Shown: positions 1 to 8,969, counted from the first letter of the stretch. The stretch is DNA of 64,000 nt from Amycolatopsis suaedae (GCF_004214935.1 NZ_SFCC01000001.1:310001-374000), one strand, 5' to 3'. Program-made: numbers and translations. Notes: generated from the sequence alone by a model not told the origin.

Positions 1-2
1 TT

Positions 3-1208
3 TCACCGGCGGCGGCGCCTGCGGGTGATCAGCCAGGTGCCGCCGATGACCAGCAGCGCGAACAGCAGCAGGCCGGTGCCGAACGTAGCGATGATCAGCA
101 CCCGGTCACCGACCGACAATGTCCCGGCCAGCGTGACCTGCAGCGAGCCGACGGCGAAGGCGATGGCCGCGGTGAAGACCGTGACCAGCTCGATCGCCCG
201 CACCGTCGACGTCTGCAGGGTGCGGCGCAGGTCGTCGGTGCTCTCCTGCTGACGGGTCCACTGCCGTTTCTGCTCGGCGGTCCAGGTGGCCAGCTGCTGT
301 CCCTGCTGGATGGTGGCCCGTTCGACGAGGAACTGTTGCTGGAACTCGTTGTGGCTGCTGCGGGAACCGATGGCGGGCAGCAGCCGCAGCGCCGTGTCGA
401 TGCTGTCCAGCGCGGCGTCGAAGTCCTGGCACATCCGCTGCCCGGCAGCCAGCCGGAACCGGAAGATGGCGGATGTGGGATGCGCCGCGACGGCCTGCTC
501 GGCGCGGGACCGCAGCAGCTCGGGCTGCCCGTCGAACGGCGGACAGGCCGCGAGCGCGTGGAGGCAGAGGTCGATGACCGCGTAGCCGCGGCCGGGGGAG
601 TCCCAGGCGCGGTCGAGCAACGTGCGGGCGTGCTCGGCCCGCACCACCCGGCTGCCGAACGCGGCGAACGCCTCCAGCGCCACGAACAGCGGATCCTCCC
701 GATGCTGGTCGCACGCCAGAGCCAGCGGCGACGAGTCGAGGAACGTGCGCAGGTCGTCGAAGACGAAGTTCGCCCGGAGCTTGCCCGCGTGGTAGAGCGT
801 GGCGAAGTAGGCGATACCGGCGTCGCCGCGGTGCTCGCTCAGGATCGCCGCGACGGCCTCGGTCAGCTCACCGGCGGACTCCACGCTGTCCCTGGTGACG
901 AACGCGTACCCGAGCGCCCACTTCTGTTCGACCGCGTCGTGGTGGCCGGGATCGACGTGGCGGGTCATCCACTGGCGGCAGCGGACGGCGGTGTCGACGG
1001 TCGGGCGGTCCAGGAAACGTAGCCGCCAGTAGCGGTCGGCGCAGATCAGGAACGGGTCGGTGGCGAAGTCGGCCGACTCCACCCGGAACGGCGGCTCGAC
1101 GCCGGCGGCGATCAGATCCTTGGCCGCGGTCTCGCAGATCCGGTCCAGCTCCCGCGAACCCGTGGCGGCGGCGTGCCGCAGGGTCTCGGTCAGTGCGCGC
1201 TCGTCCAT
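3..1208 (-). CDS. TPR-like membrane protein of unknown function
   Basis: About 400 residues. The long helical soluble N-terminal part has alternating Ala/Leu/Arg helices, including a TPR-like stretch around FRFRLAAGQRMCQDFDAALDSI. Two hydrophobic segments near the C-terminus (about residues 335-357 and 368-392) are followed by a run of six arginines, which suggests a membrane anchor with a positively charged cytoplasmic tail. The ATG at 1208 is chosen because GAGGGGA lies just upstream of it. An upstream in-frame start at 1241 would add 11 residues but has no ribosome site. The adjoining glycosyltransferase is divergent. No family is recognised, and the TPR assignment is by eye only. Confidence 0.6.
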   Translation of the reverse strand: MDERALTETLRHAAATGSRELDRICETAAKDLIAAGVEPPFRVESADFATDPFLICADRYWRLRFLDRPTVDTAVRCRQWMTRHVDPGHHDAVEQKWALGYAFVTRDSVESAGELTEAVAAILSEHRGDAGIAYFATLYHAGKLRANFVFDDLRTFLDSSPLALACDQHREDPLFVALEAFAAFGSRVVRAEHARTLLDRAWDSPGRGYAVIDLCLHALAACPPFDGQPELLRSRAEQAVAAHPTSAIFRFRLAAGQRMCQDFDAALDSIDTALRLLPAIGSRSSHNEFQQQFLVERATIQQGQQLATWTAEQKRQWTRQQESTDDLRRTLQTSTVRAIELVTVFTAAIAFAVGSLQVTLAGTLSVGDRVLIIATFGTGLLLFALLVIGGTWLITRRRRRR

Positions 1209-1267
1209 GAGTCCCCTCAAGCCATGGGTGTGCTGTCCCACTACCTACCACAGTCGGGCGGTCACGG

Positions 1268-2047
1268 GTGGTAGACACTACGGCCGTGCGGGTTGACGTG
1301 GTGACCGCGGTACACGCGGACTATGCCTCCTTCCTGCCGGACGCCTACCGCTCCCTGCGGGACCAGACCCACCCGGACTGGCGGTGGTTCGTGCAGTTCG
1401 ACGGCTGGGACGACGCGGGGGTGACGGCGGCACTGGCCGTGACCGGCGCCCTGTCCGACGACCGGGTCTCGTTCGCGGGCAACGGCGAGAGCGCCGGGCC
1501 GGCCGTGACCCGCAACATCGCCCTCGCCCGCACCGGCGCGCCGTACGTGCAGAACCTCGACGCCGACGACGAACTGGAGCCGGCGGCGCTGACGACCCTG
1601 CTCGCCGCGCTGCGTGCCGCGCCGTCGGCAGGGTTCGCCGCGGGCCACGCCCGGGACCTGCTGCCCGGCGGCAGCCTGCGGGACCACCCGCTGCCGGTGA
1701 GCCCGGGGCCGCTGCCGAGGGGCAAGCTGGCCGAGGAATGGTTGCGTGACCCCACGCGGCCCCCGCCCATTCACCCCGCCGGGGTGCTGTGGCATCGCGA
1801 GCTGGTCGTCGAACTGGGCGGCTGGACGGCGTTGCACGGCATGGAGGACACCGGCCTGCTCATGGCCGCGTCCGCCGTGGCCGACGGCGTGCTGGCCGAC
1901 GCGGCGACCCTGCGCTACCGCAAGCATCCCCGCCAGCTGTCGCGGCGGAGGGAAACCTCGAAATTCGCCGGGGGGGGGGCGCATCGGACGCTGGTCCGGC
2001 AGCGCGTCGAGCTGCTGTCCCGCGGTCCGGCGTGGAACCATCGGTGA
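1268..2047 (+). CDS. Family 2 glycosyltransferase
   Basis: About 259 residues with a GT-A fold: an N-terminal VDVVTAVHADY strand, and a DADDE motif near residue 100 that would bind the nucleotide-sugar metal ion. These are hallmarks of inverting GT2 enzymes that transfer sugars to glycans, lipids or cell-wall polymers. No membrane segment is seen, so it is probably cytoplasmic or peripheral. The start is GTG, and another GTG at 1286 is possible. A run of ten G (1970-1979) lies in codons near the 3' end. The frame stays open to a TGA two bases before the next gene, so the gene reads as intact. The acceptor is unknown. Confidence 0.75.
   Translation: MVDTTAVRVDVVTAVHADYASFLPDAYRSLRDQTHPDWRWFVQFDGWDDAGVTAALAVTGALSDDRVSFAGNGESAGPAVTRNIALARTGAPYVQNLDADDELEPAALTTLLAALRAAPSAGFAAGHARDLLPGGSLRDHPLPVSPGPLPRGKLAEEWLRDPTRPPPIHPAGVLWHRELVVELGGWTALHGMEDTGLLMAASAVADGVLADAATLRYRKHPRQLSRRRETSKFAGGGAHRTLVRQRVELLSRGPAWNHR
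1970..1979 (+). repeat. Homopolymer of ten G inside the GT2 gene
   Basis: Ten consecutive G residues within the last 80 bases of the GT2 reading frame. Slippage of one base would replace the last roughly 20 residues. It could be a sequencing-sensitive site or a slippage site; nothing else distinguishes the two. Confidence 0.7.
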
Positions 2048-2048
2048 G

Positions 2049-2840
2049 ATGCGGATCCTCACGCTGAACCTGTGGGCCCGGTACGGCGACTGGACGGCAC
2101 GCCGGGTGGTCCTGGCCGAGCGGCTGCGTGAGCTGGCACCCGACGTGGTGGCGTTCCAGGAGTCGGTCCGGACCGGCGGCTACGACCAGGTGGCCGATCT
2201 GCTCGGTGACGACTACACGGTCGTGCACCAGGAGGATCCCGACGCGGACGGCAGGGGATCGGCGATCGCCAGCAGGCTGCCCATCGGGCAGGTACGCCAG
2301 TTCCGCATGCCCGCGACACAGCGGGTCGACCTCGCCGAGTTCGCGGCCTGGGTGGGCATGGTCGAGGTGCTGGGGCCGTCGCCGATCTGGTTCGTCAATC
2401 ACAAGCCGTCGTACCGCCTGGCACACGAGCACGAACGGGAGCTGCAGGCGGTGTTCGCCGCGCGGCTGATCGAGCGGACGGTGGCCGACCGGGACCTGCC
2501 GGTGGTGGTGGCCGGCGACTTCGACGCCACCCCGGACGCGGCCAGCATGCGGTTCTGGCGCGGCCTGCAGTCACTGTGCGGCACCAGCGTGCGCTACCGC
2601 GACGTGTGGGAGTGGCTGCATCCCGGCGAGCCGGGGCACACCTACAGCGCGGTGAACCCGCTCGTCGTGGGCGACGGCGGCCGCAGGCTGGACTACCTGC
2701 TCGTGCGGGAGACCGACGCCGGACCCGGGCTGCTGCCGTCGGACTGCCGGCTCGTGTTCGACGTGCCGCGTGGCAGGGTGTGGGCCAGCGACCACTTCGG
2801 CGTCACCGCGGACCTGCGCTCACAGGAACTCGTCGAGTAG
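2049..2840 (+). CDS. Endonuclease/exonuclease/phosphatase family protein
   Basis: 263 residues of the EEP (DNase I-like) fold. Motifs in order are the N-terminal TLNLW, the metal-binding glutamate in AFQES, GDFDATP in the middle, and the C-terminal catalytic SDHFGV. The family hydrolyses phosphodiester or phosphomonoester bonds in nucleic acids, phospholipids or inositol phosphates using a divalent metal. The substrate cannot be told here. No signal peptide is visible, so it is probably cytoplasmic. The ATG lies one base after the GT2 stop, implying co-transcription. The 3' end overlaps the convergent kinase gene by 21 bp. Confidence 0.8.
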   Translation: MRILTLNLWARYGDWTARRVVLAERLRELAPDVVAFQESVRTGGYDQVADLLGDDYTVVHQEDPDADGRGSAIASRLPIGQVRQFRMPATQRVDLAEFAAWVGMVEVLGPSPIWFVNHKPSYRLAHEHERELQAVFAARLIERTVADRDLPVVVAGDFDATPDAASMRFWRGLQSLCGTSVRYRDVWEWLHPGEPGHTYSAVNPLVVGDGGRRLDYLLVRETDAGPGLLPSDCRLVFDVPRGRVWASDHFGVTADLRSQELVE

Positions 2841-3542
2841 CCGGTACCAGTACAGCCGGGCGGGGTCCGGCCGGTCGATCAGGCCGTAGGCGGCGAGAAA
2901 CGAGCCGGCCTGGTCGCCGGTGAGGCCACGGCAGGCCAGCGCGATGTCCCGGTGGCGGTCGGCGACACCCAGCCGGGACACGTCGGTGAGCAGCGCCGAG
3001 CCGTCGGGACGCAGCAGGACGTTCTCGGCGGTGAAGTCGCCGTGGCTGACCACCAGGTCCTCGTCGGCGGGACACAACGCGACCAGCCGGTCCAGCAGCT
3101 CACCGGGGGTGGAACCGGCGTGGTCGTCGTCGAAGTCGTCCGCGTCGACGAGCCCGGCGGCGACGTTGTGCCTGGCCTGGCCGACGGTCACCGGTGTCCG
3201 GGCGTCGAACGGGCACCGCGCCACCGGGAGCAGGTGCAGGCGGCGCAGGATCGCGCCCATCGCCGCGCCGGGGTCGGCAGGCGGCTCGGTGGCCACGGAT
3301 ACGGCACGCGCGTCGGCGAGGACGAGCCAGTCGCCGGTGAACGCCGCGATCTCGGGCACCGGCACCCGGCCGGTGAGCCAGCGCAGCCGGTCGTGCTCGC
3401 GAGCGGCGTCCTCGCCGTGCTTGACGAAGAAGGTGCCGGCGGCGCCGGTGGTCTTCCAGACGCCGCCGCTTTGTCCCTCGTGATCCGCCGACCACTCGGC
3501 GCCGTCACCGACGACGGCGGTGACGGCGGGTGGGACCGGCAC
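2820..3542 (-). CDS. Aminoglycoside phosphotransferase (APH) family kinase
   Basis: 240 residues with a protein-kinase-like fold. The ATP-site lysine is in TFFVKHG, the catalytic loop reads SHGDFTAENVLL (HGD followed by the expected Asn), and the metal-binding Asp is in TDVSRLGVADRHRDIA. The last motif is very close to the APH(3') pattern. Members phosphorylate aminoglycosides such as kanamycin, but many chromosomal homologues in antibiotic-producing actinomycetes have unknown or weak activity. All visible catalytic residues are present. The gene stands alone, convergent with the EEP gene. Resistance is an inference only. Confidence 0.8.
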   Translation of the reverse strand: MPVPPAVTAVVGDGAEWSADHEGQSGGVWKTTGAAGTFFVKHGEDAAREHDRLRWLTGRVPVPEIAAFTGDWLVLADARAVSVATEPPADPGAAMGAILRRLHLLPVARCPFDARTPVTVGQARHNVAAGLVDADDFDDDHAGSTPGELLDRLVALCPADEDLVVSHGDFTAENVLLRPDGSALLTDVSRLGVADRHRDIALACRGLTGDQAGSFLAAYGLIDRPDPARLYWYRLLDEFL

Positions 3543-3545
3543 GGT

Positions 3546-3818
3546 CTACGTCCGGGCTCGGCGCTTGCGGCCGGTGACCTTGTTGTAGATCACCAGCACG
3601 ATGATCGCGCCGATGACCGACCCGATCCAGCCCGCGGGCTGGAAGCCACGCAGGCCCACGGTCAGCAGCCCGAACAGGAAACCGCCCACCACCGAGCCGA
3701 CGATGCCGATCACGATGGTCATCAGCAGGCCGATGTCGTCCTTGCCGGGAACCAGGGCCCGTGCGATGAAACCGGCGATGAGGCCGAACCCGATCCAGCC
3801 CACGATCGTCCAGAACAT
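3546..3818 (-). CDS. GlsB/YeaQ/YmgE-type small membrane protein
   Basis: 90 residues with three hydrophobic segments rich in glycine (FWTIVGWIGFGLIAGFIARAL, a central IVIGIVGSVVGG segment, and a C-terminal segment) and a short basic tail. This matches transglycosylase-associated or stress-response membrane proteins of the GlsB/YeaQ family by length and glycine spacing. Family members are induced by general or envelope stress, but their biochemical role is not established. The gene starts with ATG and precedes the kinase gene on the same strand with a 3-bp gap, so the two may be co-transcribed. Confidence 0.85.
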   Translation of the reverse strand: MFWTIVGWIGFGLIAGFIARALVPGKDDIGLLMTIVIGIVGSVVGGFLFGLLTVGLRGFQPAGWIGSVIGAIIVLVIYNKVTGRKRRART

Positions 3819-3882
3819 GTGTCACCCCGTAGTTGTGAGATCCTCCACCGTCACGCTACTGGAGATCCACAACGGCGGCACG

Positions 3883-4341
3883 TCACGACGCGGCGATCAG
3901 GGCCTGCGGTGCCGCCTGCTTGATCCGGGTGAGCAACCAGCCCAGCTGCCTGCTCGTCTCCTTCTCGCAGGAGTCGACGATCTCCAGCAGCTCGTGGTCG
4001 GCCAGCCCCTGCGCTGCCTGGCCGACCACCGTCCAGGTGATGTCGGCCAGCGACGCCAGCGTGTAGAGGTCCTGCAGGTCCCGCAGCAGGCCGACGGCAC
4101 CGCCGCGGACGTCGTCCATCCCGGCCGCGTGCAGCCGCTCCGGCTCGTCCTCCCGCTGCTCGCCGTAGCGCCGCACCACCGGCTCCAGCGCCTCGGCCTG
4201 TCGCTCGGTGCGGCCGGCGAGCAGGTGGCACAGCTGCTGCACGTCCGGCTCCTCGGCGTGGCCGTCACCGACCCGGCGAAACGCGTCGGCGAGCGTGCCC
4301 AGCGAGGTGTGCAGCAAGCCGACGTAGGTGGCCAGGTGCAT
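3883..4341 (-). CDS. All-helical hypothetical protein beside the molybdoenzyme
   Basis: 152 residues, strongly helical and without hydrophobic segments. It resembles a four-helix bundle: blocks such as LLHTSLGTLADAFRRV, TERQAEALEPVVRRY, LLRDLQDLYTLASL and CEKETSRQLGWLLTRI are separated by short turns. It begins 13 bp after the stop of the molybdopterin oxidoreductase gene, with a GGGAGA-like ribosome site at the end of that gap, so the two probably form an operon. A chaperone or ferritin-like accessory role is possible but only inferred from position. Confidence 0.7.
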   Translation of the reverse strand: MHLATYVGLLHTSLGTLADAFRRVGDGHAEEPDVQQLCHLLAGRTERQAEALEPVVRRYGEQREDEPERLHAAGMDDVRGGAVGLLRDLQDLYTLASLADITWTVVGQAAQGLADHELLEIVDSCEKETSRQLGWLLTRIKQAAPQALIAAS

Positions 4342-4354
4342 GGGCCGTCTCCCT

Positions 4355-6679
4355 TCAGGAAACCTTGGTGACGCGCACGGCGGACAGCTTGAACAGCGGC
4401 TGCTTCGACACCGGGTCCCACTCGGTGACCGTCAGCTCGTTGGCCGCGCGGCCATGGTCGGCCTCGACGTCCCAGGTGCCGTAGTGGAACGGCAGGAACA
4501 CCACCCCGGGCCGGGTGGTGCCGATCCGCGCGGGAACCTCCACCGCGCCCCTCGGCGACTCGACCCGCACCAGGTCGCCCTCTGCCACGCCCAGCTCGTC
4601 GGCGTCCTGTGTGGACAGTTCGACCCACGGCCGTGGCGCGGCGTCGTGGAGCCGGCGGGAGCGGCCGGTCTTGGTCCGGGTGTGGAAATGGTGGACGGTA
4701 CGGCCGGTGGTGGCACGCAGCGGATAGTCCGCGTCCGGCTGCTCGGGCCCCGGAACGTACTCGGCCGCCTTCAGGAACGCCCGCCCGTCCGGCCGCTGCG
4801 CCTGATACTTCTCCGGCGGGGTCGCCGCGCCGGTGAGCAGGTCGTGGCCGAAGTCCTCGCAGAAGCCGGGATCGGTGGGGAACACGCCGTCGGTGTAGAG
4901 CCGGTCGACGCCGTCCGGCTCCTTGTCCGTGCACGGCCAGGGAATGCCGCTGCCGCCACGCAACCGGTCGTAGGACAGTCCACTGTAGTCACACGGGCGG
5001 CCCCGGCTGCACTCCCGCCACGCGGCGAACGCGCCTTCCGGGCCGGACCAGCCGACCAGCGGTGCGCCGTCGCGGTCGCGGAAGTCCATGCGGCGGGCGT
5101 AGTCCAGGAAGATGTCCAGGTCGCTGCGGGCGTCACCGGGTGGTTCGACGGCCTTCTCCGACAGGTGCACGGTACGGCTGGCGTTGGTGAACGTGCCCTG
5201 CTTCTCGCCCCACAACGCCGCGGGCAGCACGACGTCGGCCAGTTCGGTGGTCTCGGTGCGGAAGCCGTCCTGGACCACGACGAACAGGTCCTCGGCACGC
5301 AGGATGTCGCGGATGCGGGGCAGCTGCGGCAGCGACACCGCCGGGTTGGTGCCGGAGATCCAGAGCAGCCGGATCGAGCCCTGCTCGGCGTAGCGCCAGA
5401 TCTGCATGGCGTGCGTGGGCGGGGACCAGTGCGGGATGGTGAGCGGGTCGACGTTCCACAGCCTGGCCAGCTCGTGGACGTGGTCGGTGTTGTTCCAGTT
5501 GCGGAATCCGGGCAGGTCGCCGTCGGCGCCGCACTCGCGGGTGTTCTCCGCGGTGGGCTGCCCGTTCATCTGCAGGACACCACAACCGGGCCTGCCGAGC
5601 ATGCCGCGCAGCAGGTGCAGGTTGTTGACCTGGCAGGACGCCGCCGTCGCCTGGTGGGACTGGTAGAACCCCTGCAGCACGGTGGACAGCACCCGGGGCG
5701 AGGTGCCGAAGATCTCCGCCGCGCGGCGCAGGTCGGCAGCGGGTACGCCGCAGATCTCGGCGGTGCGTTCCGGGGTGTAGGGCGCGACCGTCGCGGTCAG
5801 CTCGTCGAGCCCGACGGTGTGCACGGAGACGTAGTCGCGGTCGGTCCAGCCACGCTCCAGCAGCTCCCGCACCAGGCAGTTCATCAGCGCGAGGTTGGTG
5901 CCGGGCAGCGGGGCGAGGTGCACGCCGCCGGAGTCGGCGGCGGCCCGCGCGACGGCCGTGCGGCGCGGGTCGACGGCCACCAGCACCGGAGGGTCCGGGC
6001 CGTCGAGGCGGTCGAGCACCCGGGACCACAGCACCGTCTGCGTCTCGGCCATGTTGTGCCCGAACAGGAACAGCGCGTCGCAGTGCTCGATGTCGTTGTA
6101 GCTGCCCGGCTGGCCGTCGGCACCGAACGACTCCTTCAGTGCCGCCGCGGCGGTCGCGGTGCACAGCCGGGTGTTGCCGTCCATGTGCGGCGTGCCCAGC
6201 CCGGCCTTCCCGATCACCGCCAGCGTGTAGTACTCCTCGAGGAACAGCTGGCCGCTGGTGTAGAACCCGTGCGACAGCGCGCCGACCTCGTCGAGCAGCT
6301 CCCTGGACCGGCGCACGATGCGGTTCATGGCCTCGTCCCAGGTGGACTCGGCGAGCCGCCCGCCGTCGCGCACGAGCGGGCGGGTCAGGCGGTCGCGGTC
6401 CTGCCACTGCCACGACCCGTAGAGTCCCTTGGGGCCCAGCCTGCCGTGGTTCACGCGGTCCCCGGCCCGGCCGCGTATCCCGACCATCCGGCCGTCCCTG
6501 ACGGCGATGTCGCAGGCGCAGCCGTTGCTGCACAGCACGCAGGCCGAGCGTACCCAGCGCTCGACGTCGGACTCGGCGAGACCGTCGGCCAGGTGCAGGT
6601 CCACCCTGGCCGGCCACGGCGTGCCCCGGCCGTGCGGGGTGCGGGCGCCCCAGATGTCGGTTGTCCGGTCGGTCGTCAC
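4355..6679 (-). CDS. Molybdopterin oxidoreductase, nitrate reductase/formate dehydrogenase-like
   Basis: 774 residues of the DMSO-reductase superfamily with bis-MGD cofactor domains. An N-terminal iron-sulfur motif CVLCSNGC (residues about 46-53) is followed by NHGRLGPKGLYG, where the usual fourth cluster cysteine is glycine. Later motifs include SFGADGQPG, NHGRL, the cofactor region around FLFGHNMAETQ, GTNPAVSLPQL and the C-terminal molydopterin-dinucleotide-binding domain with HFHTRTKTGR. It resembles assimilatory nitrate reductase or FdhF-like catalytic subunits. No electron-transfer subunit lies next to it. The start is GTG, and it is divergent from the DUF885 gene with a 61-bp gap. The substrate is not assigned. 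Confidence 0.85.
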   Translation of the reverse strand: MTTDRTTDIWGARTPHGRGTPWPARVDLHLADGLAESDVERWVRSACVLCSNGCACDIAVRDGRMVGIRGRAGDRVNHGRLGPKGLYGSWQWQDRDRLTRPLVRDGGRLAESTWDEAMNRIVRRSRELLDEVGALSHGFYTSGQLFLEEYYTLAVIGKAGLGTPHMDGNTRLCTATAAAALKESFGADGQPGSYNDIEHCDALFLFGHNMAETQTVLWSRVLDRLDGPDPPVLVAVDPRRTAVARAAADSGGVHLAPLPGTNLALMNCLVRELLERGWTDRDYVSVHTVGLDELTATVAPYTPERTAEICGVPAADLRRAAEIFGTSPRVLSTVLQGFYQSHQATAASCQVNNLHLLRGMLGRPGCGVLQMNGQPTAENTRECGADGDLPGFRNWNNTDHVHELARLWNVDPLTIPHWSPPTHAMQIWRYAEQGSIRLLWISGTNPAVSLPQLPRIRDILRAEDLFVVVQDGFRTETTELADVVLPAALWGEKQGTFTNASRTVHLSEKAVEPPGDARSDLDIFLDYARRMDFRDRDGAPLVGWSGPEGAFAAWRECSRGRPCDYSGLSYDRLRGGSGIPWPCTDKEPDGVDRLYTDGVFPTDPGFCEDFGHDLLTGAATPPEKYQAQRPDGRAFLKAAEYVPGPEQPDADYPLRATTGRTVHHFHTRTKTGRSRRLHDAAPRPWVELSTQDADELGVAEGDLVRVESPRGAVEVPARIGTTRPGVVFLPFHYGTWDVEADHGRAANELTVTEWDPVSKQPLFKLSAVRVTKVS

Positions 6680-6740
6680 CTGGCAGCCCTACCCACTCGG
6701 ATGCCAGCGCAAACAGCGCCCGTGCTGGTACAACTCGGAC

Positions 6741-8369
6741 ATGGGCGACCAACCGACCGCGGCCGAGCTGGCCGACGACCTGCTCGACGCGCTGGCCACG
6801 GAGGCGCCGATCGTGGCGACCCTGGACAGCATCCCCGGGCACGACCACGAGCTACGCGACGTCTCCGAGGAGGGCGACGCCCGGTTGCGGGAGCGGGCGG
6901 CCCGGATCGCCGGGCAGGCCGCCGAATCGGCCGATCCGGACCGGATCACGCTGAGCGTCGTGACGCACCACGCCGAGGGGCTGCTGGCCCGGCTGGACGC
7001 GCGGCTCACCGAGTTCGTGGTAGCCGACCCGATGGAGGCCGAGGGCGCCCAGGTGCTGGCGTGGCTGCCGCAGCAGACCCCGGTGGGCGAGCGGGCGGAG
7101 GAGGACTTCCTGGCCAGGCTGGCCGCGGTGCCCGGCTTCTTCGCGGCGCTGGCCGCCCGGCAGCGGGCCGGTGCCGGGGCGGGCAGGACGCCGGTGGACC
7201 GCATGATCCGCAACGCCGTCGGCCACGTCGACCGGTTCCTGGCCACCGAACCCAGCCCACTGCTGACCCCGCCGCTGACCGGCGAACGGCCGGAACGCCG
7301 GGAACGGCTGGTGTCCGGCGTGGTGCGTCCCGCGCTGGTGGCCTACCGCGACGCGCTGACCGACCTCGCCGGGCGGGGCCGTCCGGACGAGCGCCCGGGA
7401 CTGTGCTGGCTGGACGGCGGTGAGCAGGCCTACGCGCGGCTGGTCCGCATGCACACCACCACCGACCGTACCCCGGAGGAGCTGCACCGCACCGGACTGG
7501 AGATCGGCAGGGCACTGGACGAGGAGTACCGCGCACTCGGCGGCGCGGAGCCCGCCGCGGTACGGCACCGGCTGCGGACCGATCCGGCACTGCGGTGGCG
7601 GGACGGCGAGGAGATGCTCGCCGTGGCCAAGGCGGCGGTGGAGCGGGCGACCGCGGCCGCTCCCGCCTGGTTCCGCCGCGTGCCCGCGGCCGAGTGCGTG
7701 GTGCGGCCGGTGCCGGAAGCCGACGCGCCGCTCGCCTCGCCCGCGTACTACACGACCCCGGCGCCGGACGGCAGCAGGCCGGGGATCTACTTCACCAACA
7801 CCCACCGGGTGAGCGACCGGTTCCGGTTCATCGCCGAGACCGTCGCCTTCCACGAAGCCGTGCCCGGCCACCACTTCCAGATCAGCCTCGCGCACGAGCT
7901 GCGCGGCCTGCCCCGGCTGCGGACGCAGGTGTCGCTGTCGGCCTACGACGAGGGCTGGGGCCTGTACACCGAGCGGCTGGCCGACGAGATGGGCCTGTAC
8001 TCCGACGACCTGATGCGGCTGGGCATGGTCGCCGAGGACTCGGTGCGCGCGGCGCGGCTCGTCGTCGACACCGGGCTGCACGCGCTGGGCTGGTCGCGGC
8101 AGCAGTGCGTGGACTACCTCAGCGAGCACTGCGTGCTCAGCGACGTCGAGGTGCAGTCGGAAACCGACCGCTACATCGAGTGCCCCGGGCAGGCGTTGTC
8201 GTACATGACCGGCAGGCTGGAGATCCAGCGCCTGCGGGCACTGGCCGAGCAGCAGCTCGGTGACGCGTTCGACGTGCGCGACTTCCACGACGTCGTGCTC
8301 GGCAGCGGCCTGGTGCCGCTGCCGGTCCTCGGTGACCTGGTGGCCGACTGGATCGCCGGGCGCGAGTGA
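6741..8369 (+). CDS. DUF885 family zinc-peptidase-like protein
   Basis: 542 residues. The family motif HEAVPGHH starts at residue 371. This is the HExxxGH-type metal motif of DUF885 proteins, which are distantly related to thermolysin-like or carboxypeptidase Taq-like gluzincins. The downstream SAYDEGWGLYTERLADEM supplies the conserved second-helix acidic residues, and the C-terminal half carries the typical ECPGQALSYMTG block. No signal peptide is visible, so it is probably a cytoplasmic peptidase with unknown substrate. The start is ATG at 6741. A TACAAC hexamer lies 6 nt before the start codon, so the transcript may be leaderless. It is divergent from the molybdoenzyme gene. Confidence 0.85.
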   Translation: MGDQPTAAELADDLLDALATEAPIVATLDSIPGHDHELRDVSEEGDARLRERAARIAGQAAESADPDRITLSVVTHHAEGLLARLDARLTEFVVADPMEAEGAQVLAWLPQQTPVGERAEEDFLARLAAVPGFFAALAARQRAGAGAGRTPVDRMIRNAVGHVDRFLATEPSPLLTPPLTGERPERRERLVSGVVRPALVAYRDALTDLAGRGRPDERPGLCWLDGGEQAYARLVRMHTTTDRTPEELHRTGLEIGRALDEEYRALGGAEPAAVRHRLRTDPALRWRDGEEMLAVAKAAVERATAAAPAWFRRVPAAECVVRPVPEADAPLASPAYYTTPAPDGSRPGIYFTNTHRVSDRFRFIAETVAFHEAVPGHHFQISLAHELRGLPRLRTQVSLSAYDEGWGLYTERLADEMGLYSDDLMRLGMVAEDSVRAARLVVDTGLHALGWSRQQCVDYLSEHCVLSDVEVQSETDRYIECPGQALSYMTGRLEIQRLRALAEQQLGDAFDVRDFHDVVLGSGLVPLPVLGDLVADWIAGRE

Positions 8370-8450
8370 GCCGGCTGAAAGCATTCTGACAGCGGTCGTG
8401 GGGCAGGGTGACGCGGACATGTGACAGCCGCTGGACAGGAGAACGCCGGG

Positions 8451-8969
8451 ATGCACCAATCACCACGCGGTCCGTGGCCACCCGGCAACTGGCCCCATGG
8501 TGCGTACGCCGGTGGTGTGCCGCGGCGCCGGGGGAACACGGCGGTGATCGTCGCGGTCGTCGGCGCCGGGCTCGTGTTTCTGCTGGGCACGCTCGCCGTA
8601 CTCGGCTTCGTCGCCCCCGGCTTCTTCCTCTCCGACGATCGGCGGGTGCGGGCGGCCGGGCCTGACCGCGCGGCCGCGACCCCGGTCCTGACGACGTTCC
8701 TGGACACGATCGGTGGCGGTCACGTTCAGGCCGCCACCGCCCAGCTGTGCAGCTCGGCCCAGCAGGGCACCCCCGCGGACGCGGTCGGCGAGGCTGTCCA
8801 GTCCGGCGCGCGACTGCGGCTGGACGGACCGCCGGACGAGCCGACCACGGAGGACCGCTACGTGATCGGCTATCTGACCGGCACCAGCACCCGCGGTACG
8901 GCGAACGGCCGCATACAGGCCACGTTCACCGAAGGTCGCTGGTGCGTCTCACACTTCTCCTGGTACTGA
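8451..8969 (+). CDS. Small single-pass membrane protein, hypothetical
   Basis: 172 residues. A Pro/Gly-rich cytoplasmic N-terminus (HQSPRGPWPPGNWPHGAY) leads to one transmembrane helix (TAVIVAVVGAGLVFLLGTLAVLGF) and an extracytoplasmic domain of about 110 residues with two cysteines, ending in GRWCVSHFSWY. The layout is typical of actinobacterial DUF4878-like lumazine/NTF2-fold exported proteins, but the family is not certain. The ATG at 8451 is preferred over an upstream GTG because AGGAG lies 9 nt before it. The 3' end overlaps the convergent PLP-enzyme gene by 44 bp. Confidence 0.65.
   Translation: MHQSPRGPWPPGNWPHGAYAGGVPRRRGNTAVIVAVVGAGLVFLLGTLAVLGFVAPGFFLSDDRRVRAAGPDRAAATPVLTTFLDTIGGGHVQAATAQLCSSAQQGTPADAVGEAVQSGARLRLDGPPDEPTTEDRYVIGYLTGTSTRGTANGRIQATFTEGRWCVSHFSWY

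Noticed and set aside
4328-7423. Long open frame (over 1,000 codons) antisense to the molybdoenzyme gene
   Set aside because: It shows Arg/Gly/Ala-rich low-complexity translation without motifs and arises from the GC bias of the true gene.
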